Shown: positions 8,080 through 17,756, numbered from the stretch's first letter. The stretch is 64,000 nucleotides of DNA from Halorubrum aquaticum (GCF_900113615.1 NZ_FOPZ01000003.1:186001-250000); one strand, 5' to 3'. The notes: a model not told the origin generated them from the letters alone. Program-made: numbers and translations.

Positions 8080-9096
8080 ATGACCCGATACGAACCGGTC
8101 GAGTCGCCCGATTCGACCACGACGTTCCCCTACCACGACCTCACGCCGCCCGAACCGGTCGACGTGTACGAGGCCCGCGAGGTCGTTCGACGGTACCTCC
8201 CGCGAACGCCGCTGGTGAAAAGCGAGATGCTCTCCGCGGAGACCGGCGCGAACGTCTACCTCAAACGCGAGGACACCCTTCCGACCGGGGCGTTCAAGGT
8301 GCGTGGCGGCGTCACGCTCGGCCACCGACTCTCCGAGGAGTTCCGCGAGGCCGGGCTCATCGCCGCGTCGACGGGGAACCACGGCCAGTCCGTCGCCTAC
8401 GCCGGCAGGGAGTTCGACGTTCCGGTGACCGTCGCCGTCCCCGCGGACCCGAACCCGGAGAAGGTGGCCGCGATGGAGCGGTTCGGTGCCGAGGTGGTCG
8501 CGATCGGGGCCGATTACGACGAGGCGCGGGAGTGGGCCGAGGGCCGGGCGGCGTCGGAGGGGCTCCGCTACGTCCACTCGGCGAACGAGCCCGACCTCGT
8601 CGCCGGCGTCGCCACGGCCGGATTGGAGGTGCTCGAGACGCTGCCTGCCGTCGACCGGGTCGTGTGTCCGGTCGGCGGCGGGAGCGGCGCAGCGGGCTAC
8701 TGTCTCACGGTTGGTGCGATCGGCGGCGCCGACATCGTCGGCGTCCAGTCGGTGGCTGCCGATGCGACGTACCGGGCGTACCACGAGGGCCACCTCGATC
8801 CAGTGGACTCGGCGATGACCGAGGCTGAGGGGATCTCCTCGCGCGCCCCATTCGCGCTCACCGTTGAGGTCCTCCGCGACCGGCTGGACGACATGATCAC
8901 CGTCCCGGAGGAGTCGATCTGGGAGGGCGTCGCGGACCTGTTGACGGACGAACGGATCGTCGCCGAGGGTGCCTCCGCGGCAGCGATCGCCGCGGTGCGA
9001 TCGATGGACGACGTCGCCGGCGAGAACGTCGTCGTCCCGATCACCGGCCGAAACCTCTCGACTGAGAAGCTCCGGAACGCGCTCTCCCCGGCGTGA
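8080..9096 (+). CDS. Threonine/serine dehydratase-like PLP enzyme
   Basis: A 338-aa fold-type II PLP enzyme of the IlvA/serine-racemase/EutB group, without the C-terminal regulatory ACT domain of biosynthetic IlvA. The PLP lysine is about K73 in LPTGAFKVRGG. STGNHGQSVAYAG binds substrate carboxylate and PLP, and PVGGGSGAAGY is the phosphate-binding glycine loop. It would deaminate L-Thr or L-Ser (or a hydroxy-aspartate-type substrate) to a 2-oxo acid and ammonia. It begins 10 bp after the M20 amidohydrolase, so the two are almost certainly cotranscribed. The absence of a regulatory domain fits a catabolic role. Exact substrate not assignable. Confidence 0.85.
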   Translation: MTRYEPVESPDSTTTFPYHDLTPPEPVDVYEAREVVRRYLPRTPLVKSEMLSAETGANVYLKREDTLPTGAFKVRGGVTLGHRLSEEFREAGLIAASTGNHGQSVAYAGREFDVPVTVAVPADPNPEKVAAMERFGAEVVAIGADYDEAREWAEGRAASEGLRYVHSANEPDLVAGVATAGLEVLETLPAVDRVVCPVGGGSGAAGYCLTVGAIGGADIVGVQSVAADATYRAYHEGHLDPVDSAMTEAEGISSRAPFALTVEVLRDRLDDMITVPEESIWEGVADLLTDERIVAEGASAAAIAAVRSMDDVAGENVVVPITGRNLSTEKLRNALSPA

Positions 9097-9187
9097 GGTG
9101 GACCGGGCCGATCGATCCGAGAACGATCGGTCCGACCCGAGGATGGACGGGGGCGGGTTTTTCTAGGACGGAACGGGACCACACCCC

Positions 9188-10783
9188 ATGACGGATCTGC
9201 TCATCGAGAACGCTCGGATCGTCGACGGGACGGGCGCGCCGTGGTTCCGTGGTTCGGTGGCCGTCGAGAACGGCCGGATCGAGTCGATACACCGCGAGTC
9301 GTCCCCAGACGCCGATCCGGAAGCGATCGTCGACGCCGAGGGAAAGGTGGCGTGTCCGGGGTTCATCGACACGCACTCGCATTCGGATCTGGAGCTGTTC
9401 GAGGACCCGACGCTCGCACCCAAGATCAGACAGGGGATCACCACCGAGGTCCTCGGTCAGGACGGGTTCTCGATGGCGCCGATGTACCGCGACGGCGGTG
9501 CCGACCAGTGGGCGAAACAGCTCGGCGCGCTCGCCGGCCGGGCCGACGTCGAGTGGACCTGGGGAAGCGTCGCCGACTACCTCGACGCCGTCGAGGAAAA
9601 CGGCGTCGCGCCCAACGTGGCGCTCCTCGTGGGACACGGGGCCGTTCGGTTCGACGTGCTCGGAATGGCCGACCGCGCCCCCACCGACGACGAACTCGAG
9701 GAGATGGGCGAGCTGGTCACCGAGGCGTTGGAGGACGGGGCGGTCGGCCTCTCGACGGGGCTGATCTACACGCCGTGTACCTACGCGGACACACACGAGA
9801 TACGGGAGCTGGCCGCCCGTCTCGGGCCGTACGGGCGGCCGTTCGTCGCACACGTCCGAAGCGAGGGGCGGTGGATCTGGGAGGCGCTCGACGAGTTCGT
9901 CGATATCGGCGCCGACGAGAACGTCCCGCTCCACCTCTCACACTTCAAGGTCGCCGGCCCGATGCAACACGGGAAGGTCGACCGGGCGACGGCGCTCGTC
10001 GAGGCTGCCCGCGAGCGGGGCGTTGACCTCACGGCCGAGCAGTACCCCTACACGGCCGGCAGCACGATGCTCTCGGCCGTTCTCCCGCCGTGGGTTCACG
10101 CGGAGGGGCCGGACGGAACGCTCGAACTCCTGGCCGACGAGACGGCCAGAGAACGGATCCGCCGCGACGTCGAGGAGTGGCGCATCGACGGCTGGGAGAA
10201 CATCGGCAAGCTCACCGGGTGGGAGAACGTCGTCATCGCGAACGTCGAGACGGCGGCGAACGAGCACGTCGAGGGGATGGACGTGGCCGCGATCGCCGCG
10301 GAGCGCGACGTCGAGCCGGTCGACGCGGTCTGCGACCTCCTCGTCGAGGAGGACCTCGCCGTCAGCATGACGATCCACATGCTCGAGGAGTCGGACGTGC
10401 AGGACATCCTCTCGTACGAGCGGGTCTGTGTCGGGTCCGACGGGCTGTTCGGCGGCAAACCGCATCCCCGCGTCTACGGCACGTACCCGCGGATCCTGGG
10501 ACACTACGTCCGCGAGGAGAACCTCCTGACCGTCGAGGAGGCGGTGCGAAAGATGACGTCGCTGCCGGCGCGCGCTATGGGGCTCGACCGGAAGGGCGTC
10601 CTCCGGCCGGGAATGGACGCCGACCTGGTGGTGTTCGACCCGGTCACCGTGGAGAGCCGGGCGACCTTCGAGGCCCCGAGACGGCATCCGAGGGGGATCG
10701 ACCACGTGCTCGTGAACGGCGAGTTCGTGGTTCGCGACGCCGAGACCACCGGCAACCTGGCCGGTCGAGCCGTCCGAAAGTAG
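9188..10783 (+). CDS. N-acyl-D-amino-acid deacylase (D-aminoacylase family)
   Basis: A 531-aa amidohydrolase, closest relative in the window of the truncated gene at 3-338 and a more distant paralogue of 5116-6735. It shows [11 protein letters not shown] (HxH ligands, about 63-65), [12 protein letters not shown] (Asp at about 92 instead of the Cys ligand of classical D-aminoacylase), [27 protein letters not shown] with the catalytic Asp, and the terminal beta strands. Expected reaction: N-acyl-D-amino acid to D-amino acid plus carboxylate. Last gene of the 6825-10783 cluster, 91 bp after the dehydratase, and followed by srp54, which belongs to the core genome. Confidence 0.9.
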   Translation: MTDLLIENARIVDGTGAPWFRGSVAVENGRIESIHRESSPDADPEAIVDAEGKVACPGFIDTHSHSDLELFEDPTLAPKIRQGITTEVLGQDGFSMAPMYRDGGADQWAKQLGALAGRADVEWTWGSVADYLDAVEENGVAPNVALLVGHGAVRFDVLGMADRAPTDDELEEMGELVTEALEDGAVGLSTGLIYTPCTYADTHEIRELAARLGPYGRPFVAHVRSEGRWIWEALDEFVDIGADENVPLHLSHFKVAGPMQHGKVDRATALVEAARERGVDLTAEQYPYTAGSTMLSAVLPPWVHAEGPDGTLELLADETARERIRRDVEEWRIDGWENIGKLTGWENVVIANVETAANEHVEGMDVAAIAAERDVEPVDAVCDLLVEEDLAVSMTIHMLEESDVQDILSYERVCVGSDGLFGGKPHPRVYGTYPRILGHYVREENLLTVEEAVRKMTSLPARAMGLDRKGVLRPGMDADLVVFDPVTVESRATFEAPRRHPRGIDHVLVNGEFVVRDAETTGNLAGRAVRK

Positions 10784-10837
10784 TCGCCGGGGCGTCCGAC
10801 GGAAGTCGTCCGGAGCCGCTTCCGCGACGAACAAAGC

Positions 10838-10842
10838 CTTTA
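10838..10842 (+). promoter_or_regulatory. Probable TATA-like box of srp54
   Basis: The sequence AAAGCCTTTACC places a TTTA box 27-31 bp before the srp54 ATG at 10869. That is the spacing expected for a leaderless or short-leader haloarchaeal transcript. Weak but well positioned. Confidence 0.4.
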
Positions 10843-10868
10843 CCGCGTGGCCCGCCTACCTCCGGCAA

Positions 10869-12260
10869 ATGGTGCTCGACGACCTCGGAACGTCCCTGCG
10901 GAGCAGCCTCGACAAGCTCCAGGGGAAGACGCGTCTCGACGAGGACGACGTCGAGGAGATCGTCAAGGAGATCCAGCGGTCGCTGCTCTCCGCCGACGTC
11001 GACGTCTCCCTCGTCATGGAGCTGTCGGACTCGATCGAGACGCGCGCGCTGGAGGAGGAGCCGCCCGGCGGCACGACCGCCCGCGACCACGTCCTCAAGA
11101 TCGTCTACGAGGAGATGGTCGCCCTCGTCGGCGACTCCACCGCACTGCCGCTCGAACCGCAGACGATCCTTCTCGCGGGGCTTCAGGGCTCCGGGAAGAC
11201 CACCTCCGCCGCCAAGATGGCGTGGTGGTTCTCGACGAAGGGGCTCCGCCCGGCGGTGATCCAGACGGACACCTTCCGGCCCGGCGCGTACGACCAGGCG
11301 GAACAGATGGCCGATCGGGCGGAGGTCGACTTCTACGGCGACCCCGACGCCGACGACCCCGTCGAGATCGCCCGCGAGGGGATGGAGGCGACCGCGGACG
11401 CCGACGTGCGCATCGTCGACACCGCGGGCCGACACGCGCTCGAGGACGACCTCATCGCCGAGATCGAGGAGATCGACGAGGCGGTCGACCCCGACCGGTC
11501 GCTGCTCGTGCTCGACGCCGCGATCGGTCAGGGGGCCAAGGAACAGGCCCGCCAGTTCGAGGAGTCGATCGGGATCGACGGCGTCGTTATCACCAAACTC
11601 GATGGGACCGCGAAGGGCGGCGGAGCGCTCACCGCCGTCAACGAGACGGGCTCGTCGATCGCCTTCCTCGGCTCCGGCGAGACGGTCCAGGACATCGAGC
11701 GGTTCGAGCCCTCCGGGTTCATCTCCCGGCTGCTCGGGATGGGCGACCTCAAGCAGCTCTCCGAGCGCGTCGAGCGCGCGATGCAGGAGGCGGGCGAGGA
11801 GGACGACGACTGGGACCCCGAGGACATGCTTCAGGGGGAGTTCACCCTGAAGGACATGAAGAGGCAGATGGACGCGATGAACCGGATGGGACCGCTCGAC
11901 CAGGTGATGGACATGATCCCCGGGATGGGCGGCGGGATGATGGACCAACTGCCCGACGACGCGATGGACGTCACCCAGGACCGGATGCGCAAGTTCGAGC
12001 GGATCATGGACTCGATGACCGAGGAGGAGCTGGAAAACCCCCGCGTCGTCGGGCAGGAGCGCACCCGCCGGATCGCCCGCGGCTCGGGGACCGACGAGGA
12101 GACGGTCCAACAGCTGCTCGAGCAACACTCGATGATGGAACGAACCATCCAGCAGTTCCAGGGGATGGGCGAGGGCGACATGCAACGCATGATGAAGAAG
12201 ATGGGCGGCGGCGGTGGCGGCCTCGGCGACATGATGGGCGGCGGCAAGGGACCGTTCTAG
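10869..12260 (+). CDS. srp54: Signal recognition particle protein SRP54
   Basis: A 463-aa GTPase that binds 7S RNA and signal peptides and targets ribosomes to the membrane with FtsY. N domain about 1-90. The G domain has P-loop GLQGSGKTT at about 104-112, then [16 protein letters not shown] and [13 protein letters not shown]. The methionine-rich M domain fills the last ~160 residues, with the RNA-binding helix region ending in [12 protein letters not shown] and a Gly/Met tail. Standard archaeal length and complete motifs. No 7S RNA or ftsY gene is adjacent. It is followed by a copy of the structured intergenic repeat. Confidence 0.98.
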   Translation: MVLDDLGTSLRSSLDKLQGKTRLDEDDVEEIVKEIQRSLLSADVDVSLVMELSDSIETRALEEEPPGGTTARDHVLKIVYEEMVALVGDSTALPLEPQTILLAGLQGSGKTTSAAKMAWWFSTKGLRPAVIQTDTFRPGAYDQAEQMADRAEVDFYGDPDADDPVEIAREGMEATADADVRIVDTAGRHALEDDLIAEIEEIDEAVDPDRSLLVLDAAIGQGAKEQARQFEESIGIDGVVITKLDGTAKGGGALTAVNETGSSIAFLGSGETVQDIERFEPSGFISRLLGMGDLKQLSERVERAMQEAGEEDDDWDPEDMLQGEFTLKDMKRQMDAMNRMGPLDQVMDMIPGMGGGMMDQLPDDAMDVTQDRMRKFERIMDSMTEEELENPRVVGQERTRRIARGSGTDEETVQQLLEQHSMMERTIQQFQGMGEGDMQRMMKKMGGGGGGLGDMMGGGKGPF

Positions 12261-12330
12261 ATACCCCGTCGAAGGCGATTCGGCGGTTCGTTTTTCGGCG
12301 GTTTCGAGGCCTTCGTGATCGGGTGAGCAC

Positions 12331-12556
12331 TGCCAAATCCCAAACCCCTCGGCTACCTCCTCGAATCCCGCCCGCACGGCACCACCGGAAGACGATCGCC
12401 TCGCTCGGCTCGGCGCTGCGACTTCCGTACTCCCACTCGCTTCGCTCGCGGGACCGCACCTCACGCCTCCCCAGCCTCGTCAGTCGCCTCCGGCGACTGA
12501 CTCCCTCGCGCGGTACGTTCGCGGCCCGGCGGGCCGCTCACGGCACGCGCCACCGT
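12331..12556 (+). repeat. Structured intergenic repeat, copy 1 (divergent)
   Basis: The shortest match to the first block (TGCCAAATCCCAAACCC, 12331-12347) is followed by the AATCCCGCCC block without a clear first hairpin, then the shared GCACCTCACGCCTCCCCAGC block at 12457-12476. Hairpin 2 is a perfect 10-bp stem GTCAGTCGCC / GGCGACTGAC (12479-12488 with 12492-12501, loop TCC). Hairpin 3 is GCGGCCC / GGGCCGC (12521-12527 with 12531-12537), flanked by TC on both sides and an outer CGT/ACG pairing. It lies between srp54 and the MFS gene, about 80 bp before the MFS start and on its strand. Extra GC-rich sequence (12382-12452) is inserted relative to the other copies. The rest of the 12261-12635 gap shows no gene. 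Confidence 0.75.
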
Positions 12557-12635
12557 GGAACGATCGAGGAGCGCCTGCCGGCAGACTCCGGGCAGTTCAG
12601 GCCTTTTATAGTGGTGACCGGGCTACGGACTGGCG

Positions 12636-13859
12636 ATGAACCTCCGGCGGATCGGCGACTACGACGTGCTGATCCTCGTCTCCCTCATCTGGTTCCTCGG
12701 GAAGTTCGTTCGCTACCTCTTTCCGCCGCTTTTCGGGCCGCTCCAGTCGACGTACGGCGTGAGCAACGCCACGATCGGGGCCGCCTTCTCCGGGTTCATG
12801 GTCGCGTACGCGCTGATGCAGTTCCCCAGCGGCGCGGTCGCCGACCGGATCGGCCCGGTCCGCGTGATCGTCGCCGGCGCGTCGGTCGCGGGGGTCGGCG
12901 CGCTCGCGCTCGTCGTCGACTCGCCGTTCGCGGCGCTCGTCGCCGCCATGGTCGTCATCGGCGTCGGAACGGGCGTCCACAAGACGGTCGCCGTGCGGCT
13001 GCTCGCCCGCGTCTACCCGGCCCGGACCGGGCGGATGCTCGGCGTTCACGACACGTTCGGCGCGCTGAGCGGGATCGCGGCCCCCGCGGTCGTCGTGGTC
13101 TTCCTCTCGCCGCCCGCGGCGCTCGCGCTCGCCCTCGACCGGTTGCCGGGGGCCGACTGGCGCGCGCTCTTCCTGCTCACGGGGATCGCCGCGCTCTCGC
13201 TCGCGATCGCCTTCGGCCTACGCATTCCCGGGCGACTGCCGACCGGCCCCGACGCCGGGGGCGGGAACGGCGCGGAGCCGGGGACGCGCGACTACCTCGG
13301 GCTGTTCCGGAACCCCCGGTTCTCGGCGTTCGTGCTGGCGACGATCGGGTTCTCGTTCGGGTACAACGGGCTCGTCGCGTTCCTCCCGCTGTACCTCTCG
13401 CGGGAGGTCGGGCTGGCGACGACGATGGGGAACCTCCTGTACTCGCTCCTGTTCGCCGTGACGTTCGTCCAACTCGTGACGGGCGACCTCTCCGATCGGG
13501 TCGGTCGCTTTCCGGTGATGGTGGCCACGCTCGGGCTGGCGGCCGTGGCGCTCGCGGCGCTGGTGGTCGTCCCCGGCGTCGGCGTGGGCTCCGCCGCGGT
13601 CGTCGTCGTCCTGCTCGGGCTCGGATCCCACGGGTTTCGCCCGGTCCGGAGCGCCTACCTGATGGAGATCCTCCCCGACTGGCTCGCCGGCGGCGGACTC
13701 GGCGTCGTCCGGACCCTGCTCATGGGCGCGGGGGCGTTGTCGCCGGCGGTCGTCGGGACCGTCGCCGACGCCGCCGGGTTCCGACCCGCGTTCGCGCTGC
13801 TCGCGGGGTCGATGGGGCTGGCGGCGGTCGTGGCCGCCGGGCTGTGGCTCACGGAGTGA
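12636..13859 (+). CDS. MFS transporter
   Basis: A 407-aa membrane protein with about 12 hydrophobic segments in two six-helix halves. The first half contains GAVADRIGPVRVIVAG, matching the MFS loop 2-3 motif (G-x-x-x-D-R-x-G), and the second half has the equivalent TGDLSDRVGRFPVMVA. The central cytoplasmic loop (about 208-222) is acidic and glycine-rich. It is a secondary transporter of unknown substrate, not close to any drug or sugar exporter I can name. Stands alone between srp54 and a CoA-transferase gene, with a structured repeat copy directly upstream. Confidence 0.9.
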   Translation: MNLRRIGDYDVLILVSLIWFLGKFVRYLFPPLFGPLQSTYGVSNATIGAAFSGFMVAYALMQFPSGAVADRIGPVRVIVAGASVAGVGALALVVDSPFAALVAAMVVIGVGTGVHKTVAVRLLARVYPARTGRMLGVHDTFGALSGIAAPAVVVVFLSPPAALALALDRLPGADWRALFLLTGIAALSLAIAFGLRIPGRLPTGPDAGGGNGAEPGTRDYLGLFRNPRFSAFVLATIGFSFGYNGLVAFLPLYLSREVGLATTMGNLLYSLLFAVTFVQLVTGDLSDRVGRFPVMVATLGLAAVALAALVVVPGVGVGSAAVVVVLLGLGSHGFRPVRSAYLMEILPDWLAGGGLGVVRTLLMGAGALSPAVVGTVADAAGFRPAFALLAGSMGLAAVVAAGLWLTE

Positions 13860-14037
13860 GCGCGCTCGCCGGTAGTTTCAGGACGTGGTAGATCAATGTC
13901 CAGTCACCAATGTACACGGATCGGTCGGAAATCGGAAGCGACGGTCGGGGACGGACCGAAGCCGTTCGCGACGGGACATCGGCGGGTGACTCGACGCATG
14001 GCGCGAAGCGATTCGACCGCCGAGCGGGGGCCGGACG

Positions 14038-15249
14038 ATGACCGATCGGGGCAAGATCCTGGAGGGGATCAAGGTCGTCGACCTCTCCACCTTCGTCACC
14101 GGCGGGTTCTGTTCGGCGATGCTCGCGAACCAGGGCGCGGAGGTCGTGAAGATCGAACAGCCCGGCTACGGCGACGCGGTCCGTCACTCCGGGCCGCCCT
14201 TTATCCAGGGCGAGTCGCCGTACTACTGGTCGCTGAACTACGGCAAGCGGAGCCTCGAGCTCGACTTAAAGAACGACCGGGCCAAGGAGGCGCTGTACGA
14301 GCTCGTCGAGGAGGCCGACGTGTTCATCCAGAACTTCCGGCCGGGGACGGCCGAGCGGCTCGACGTGGACCACGAGACGCTCGCCGAGTACAACGACGAC
14401 CTGATCTACCTCGCCATCTCCGCGTTCGGACAGACCGGGCCGTGGCGCGAGCGGTCGGGGTACGACCTGCTCATCCAGGGGATGAGCGGGATCATGAGCG
14501 TCACCGGCGAGGAGGGCCGCCAGCCGGTGAAGGTGGGGTTGCCGATGACGGACCTCATCACGGCCATGTGGGCGGCGTTCGGCACGATGACGGCGCTGTA
14601 TCGCCGGGAGCGGACCGGCGAGGGCGAGTACATCGATCTGGGCATGCTGGAGGCGGCGCTGCCGTGGCTCACCAAGCAGGCCGGGATGACCTTCGCCGGC
14701 GAGGAGACGCGGCGGATGGGAACGAAGGACCCGGTGCTCGCCCCGTACCAGACCTTCGAGACGAAGGACGGCTACATCAACGTCTGTATCCTCAACGAGA
14801 AGCTGTGGGGCGAGCTGTGCGAGGCGATCGACCGCCCGGACCTGCCCGAGGACGACCGCTTCGAGACCAACGCCGAACGGGTCGATCACCTCGACGAGCT
14901 GGAGGCGGAGATCGAGGCGACGCTGACCGAGCGGACGACCGACGAGTGGATCGAGACGATCGCCGAGGACGCGGGCGTCCCCGCCGGCCCGGTGTACGAG
15001 GTCGAGGAGGCGCTGAACAACCCCCAGATCGACGCCCGGGGGACGGTGACCGAGATCGAGCACCCGGAACTCGGCGAGGTCCCGGTGATCGAACATCCGT
15101 TGCGGTACGAGGGAGCGGAGAGCGGGTTCGACCGCGCGCCGCCGCTTTTGGGCGAGCACAACCGCGAGGTGTTCCGCGAACTCGGCTACTCAGACGCGGA
15201 GATCGACGCGCTGGCGGCCGAGGGGGTGTTCGGCGACGACGAGCCGTGA
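14038..15249 (+). CDS. CaiB/BaiF-type (class III) CoA-transferase
   Basis: A 403-aa protein. Family hallmarks: GIKVVDLSTFVTGGFCSAMLA near the N-terminus (start of the Rossmann CoA-binding domain), GAEVVKIEQPGYGDAVR, LNYGKRSLELDLKND, DVFIQNFRPGTAERL, GQTGPWRERSGYDLLIQGMSG and GEYIDLGMLEAAL, the segment that carries the active-site carboxylate in this family. Class III enzymes move CoA between organic acids. The sequence does not distinguish formyl-CoA, succinyl-CoA or carnitine-type substrates. Monocistronic by position, 178 bp after the MFS gene and 477 bp before nhaC. Confidence 0.9.
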   Translation: MTDRGKILEGIKVVDLSTFVTGGFCSAMLANQGAEVVKIEQPGYGDAVRHSGPPFIQGESPYYWSLNYGKRSLELDLKNDRAKEALYELVEEADVFIQNFRPGTAERLDVDHETLAEYNDDLIYLAISAFGQTGPWRERSGYDLLIQGMSGIMSVTGEEGRQPVKVGLPMTDLITAMWAAFGTMTALYRRERTGEGEYIDLGMLEAALPWLTKQAGMTFAGEETRRMGTKDPVLAPYQTFETKDGYINVCILNEKLWGELCEAIDRPDLPEDDRFETNAERVDHLDELEAEIEATLTERTTDEWIETIAEDAGVPAGPVYEVEEALNNPQIDARGTVTEIEHPELGEVPVIEHPLRYEGAESGFDRAPPLLGEHNREVFRELGYSDAEIDALAAEGVFGDDEP

Positions 15250-15726
15250 GACGACGAGCGCGGCGAACGACGTGGCGATCGAGACGGTGATTCGAGGCGG
15301 CGATCGACGGGGCGGCCCGACGCGGCTCGGGAGCGGGTCGGTGCGGTCGGTCGTCGTCGGTTTTCCAGCCGCGTTCGCGCTTTTGACCGAGAACCGAGCG
15401 GGGGTCCCCGTCTTCAGGCACGGCGAGGACATCGGGGGATCACGTACTCGATCCGGTATTTGTTCGGTTTGTTTCGATGTCTAATCGATGGAAGTGTTCG
15501 ATCTGCCATGCCTTCCGGGACTCTCCGTGAGAAGTGACATATTTTGCTCGAACATCGGTGGGTTTATGTATATCTTGTCGCGACACTACACCGGACATGG
15601 TAGGGAGTAGCATATGTTACACGTAAACAGCCTAACTACCCGACCGGAAGCGGAGTACGGGCCGAGAGACGACCCGATGGACGGGGGTCATCGTCTCGAA
15701 ACGCGCCGCGGCGTGGGGGGAGACGG
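15250..15726. other. 477-bp gene-free region with leader of the antiporter gene
   Basis: The first 170 bp are GC-rich without a convincing gene. From about 15450 the DNA becomes AT-richer, and TTTATGTATA (15563-15572) looks like a TATA box on the plus strand. If used, transcription would start near 15595 and give a leader of roughly 130 nt before the antiporter ATG, unusual for haloarchaea. The leader has an imperfect stem between GGGAGTAG and CTAACTACCC. No known riboswitch recognised. Confidence 0.4.
15563..15572 (+). promoter_or_regulatory. Putative TATA box upstream of nhaC-like gene
   Basis: TTTATGTATA within an AT-rich patch, 155 bp before the antiporter start codon. No other strong TATA candidate lies closer to the gene, which implies a long 5' leader or a second, weaker promoter. 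Confidence 0.4.
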
Positions 15727-17340
15727 ATGACGGGAGCGGAGACGTTCGGGGCGATCTCGGTCGTCCCGCCGCTTCTGGCGATCGTTCTGGCGATCGTCAC
15801 CCGTCGGGCGATCCTCTCGTTGTTCCTCGGGATCTGGTCCGGCGGGATCATCTTCACCGGGAGCCACGGGATCATCCAGACGCTCAACTGGACGGTCTCG
15901 TCGCTCGGCGAGAGCCTGTTCAACGCCAAGATCCTCACGATCGTGATGTTCCTCGGCGGCGGAGTCGCCATGATATGGCGGCTCGGCGGGGCGAAAGCCA
16001 TCGCGAACGCCGCCACCTCGCGACTCGACTCACAACGGAAGGTCGGGCTCGCGACCTGGATCTTCGGCATGCTCTGGTTCTTCGGCGACTACTCCAACAC
16101 CGCCATCGTCGGCACGACGATGCGGGACATGGCCGACGAGATGCGGATGTCGAGAGAGAAGCTCTCGTACATCATCGACTCCACCGCCGCGCCGGTGGCG
16201 ACGTTCGGCATCTCCAGTTGGGTCGTCTACCAGCTGAGCATGATCGAACAGGGGTACGAGGCGGCCGGGATCTCGGGGGAGGCTCCCGAGGCGTTCAGCC
16301 TCTTCCTCCAGAGCATCCCGTTCAACATGTACTGTCTGTTCGCCATCGTGATGGTGGGGATCATCATCATCACGCAGCGTGACTTCGGCGAGATGCTCGA
16401 CGCCGAGCACCGTTCGTGGAAACACGGGAAGCTGCTCCGGGACAACGCGGTCCCGATGCAGAGCGCGGAGGACAGCCTCGGCGAGATGGTGACGGACTCG
16501 CCGCAGCTCCGCTACTTCCTCATTCCCGTCGGCTCGCTCATCACCGTCGTCTTCGTCGGCTCCGCCTACACGGGCGTTGCGGGAGCCGGAGAGGGTGCGG
16601 CGCTCGTCGACATCGTCGGCAGCGCCGCGTTCGTCGACGCCCTGCTGTGGGGGTCGTTCTCGATGGTTTCCATGGGCCTGATCACCGGCGTCGCCGGCGG
16701 CCTGATGGACCTCGAGGAGGCGATGGAGACGATCATCGACGGCTTCAGCATGATGCTGACCGCCGCGTCCATCCTGGTCATGGCGTGGACCATCGGCACC
16801 GTCACGACCGAACTCGGGACGGGGATCTACGTGACCAACGTCGCGGAGTCGATCATCTCCCCGATGCTGCTGCCCGTCGTCATCCTCTTCGCCTCGGCGG
16901 TGATCGCCTTCTCCACCGGGACGTCGTGGGGGACGATGGCCATCGTCACGCCCATCGCCATTCCGCTGGCGTGGAGCATCGGCGGCTCCGCCCCGACGCT
17001 CCTGCCGGTCGCGGTGGGGACGGTGTTCAGCGGCGCCATCTTCGGCGACCACTGTTCGCCCATCTCGGACACGACGATCCTGTCGTCGACGTTCACCGGG
17101 GCGGACCACATCGACCACGTGCGGACGCAGATGTACTACGCGGTGACCGTCATCCTCGTTGCCTCGGCGATGCTGCTCGTCTGGGGCGCGACCCGGATTA
17201 CGCCGCTCGTGCTCCTGCCGATCGGCGTCGGGATACTCTACGGGCTCGTCTACGGGCTCTCGGAGTGGGACGCCAGCCGGAAGGACCTCGTGCCGCAGGC
17301 GACGCGGACCCAACAGCAGTCCTCGCCGTCGGACGACTGA
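15727..17340 (+). CDS. nhaC: Na+/H+ antiporter NhaC-family protein
   Basis: A 537-aa protein with about 12 hydrophobic segments. Family-like motifs include ILSLFLGIWSGGIIFTG, WFFGDYSNTAIVGTTMRDM (charged residues within helices), FSTGTSWGTMAIVTPIAIP and GAIFGDHCSPISDTTILSS, the conserved NhaC/malate-lactate antiporter region with buried Asp and His. It would exchange Na+ for H+, or a Na+-coupled organic acid, at the cytoplasmic membrane. Start ATG 15727; a long leader precedes it. Downstream a T-run and a structured repeat copy separate it from polX. Confidence 0.9.
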   Translation: MTGAETFGAISVVPPLLAIVLAIVTRRAILSLFLGIWSGGIIFTGSHGIIQTLNWTVSSLGESLFNAKILTIVMFLGGGVAMIWRLGGAKAIANAATSRLDSQRKVGLATWIFGMLWFFGDYSNTAIVGTTMRDMADEMRMSREKLSYIIDSTAAPVATFGISSWVVYQLSMIEQGYEAAGISGEAPEAFSLFLQSIPFNMYCLFAIVMVGIIIITQRDFGEMLDAEHRSWKHGKLLRDNAVPMQSAEDSLGEMVTDSPQLRYFLIPVGSLITVVFVGSAYTGVAGAGEGAALVDIVGSAAFVDALLWGSFSMVSMGLITGVAGGLMDLEEAMETIIDGFSMMLTAASILVMAWTIGTVTTELGTGIYVTNVAESIISPMLLPVVILFASAVIAFSTGTSWGTMAIVTPIAIPLAWSIGGSAPTLLPVAVGTVFSGAIFGDHCSPISDTTILSSTFTGADHIDHVRTQMYYAVTVILVASAMLLVWGATRITPLVLLPIGVGILYGLVYGLSEWDASRKDLVPQATRTQQQSSPSDD

Positions 17341-17358
17341 GGGCGTCGCGGTAGCCGG

Positions 17359-17365
17359 TTTTTTT
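17359..17365 (+). terminator. T-run terminator after nhaC
   Basis: Seven consecutive T residues within GCCGG-T7-GGCC, 18 bp after the nhaC stop codon. Oligo-T runs are the usual archaeal termination signal. Confidence 0.5.
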
Positions 17366-17465
17366 GGCCGATCCGAGGTAGTAAGGCGAGCGCCGGCGTT
17401 CGTCTGCTTGTGGTACGGATGTTTCGTTCGGAAACGAGTTGATAAAACTGAGACTGTTGCTGGGG

Positions 17466-17756
17466 CGGTGAACTCTTCCAAAGCCCCAGTCGCGAGGACT
17501 CGCGCGGCTTGCTGCGCGCCTCGCTCAGTCGCTTTGCTCCTTCGCTGCGGTGCTTACTGCGCCGTGCTTCGTCCTTCCGAGAGACTTTGTCTCTCGACTT
17601 CCCGTCTCGCTTACGCTCGCGGGAATCACGACTGCCCCTTTGAGTCCCACCCCGCACAGCACCGCACCTCACACCTCCCCAGCCTCGTCGCTCCCTCCGG
17701 TCGCGACATCCCTCGCGGGCTCCTCGTGCCCTGGCGGGCACTCGGAGGCGCGCCAA
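17466..17756 (+). repeat. Structured intergenic repeat, copy 2
   Basis: Block A CCAAAGCCCCAGTCG (17478 on) is closed by CGACTGCCCCTTTGAG (to 17643): CAAAG pairs with CTTTG, an internal C-rich loop follows, then AGTCG pairs with CGACT. The ~125-nt interior holds further hairpins such as GAGAC-TTT-GTCTC. The shared GCACCTCACACCTCCCCAGC block follows. Hairpin 2 is GTCGC/GCGAC (17687-17691 with 17703-17707). Hairpin 3 is GTGCCC-TGGC-GGGCAC (17726-17741) inside an outer CTCC/GGAG stem with TC on each side. It lies 106 bp before polX on the same strand. The remainder of the 17341-17862 gap has no gene. Confidence 0.85.

Noticed and set aside
10644-12464. 606-codon open frame on the minus strand opposite srp54
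   Set aside because: It mirrors a certain SRP54 gene; composition (His/Arg/Leu-rich) is an artefact of high GC and codon bias.
10847-13891. 1014-codon plus-strand frame overlapping srp54 and the MFS gene
   Set aside because: Arg/Pro/Gly-rich shadow frame crossing two real genes and an intergenic repeat.
15272-15484. 70-codon frame between the CoA-transferase and NhaC genes
   Set aside because: No conserved pattern, poor start context and mixed composition; treated as intergenic.
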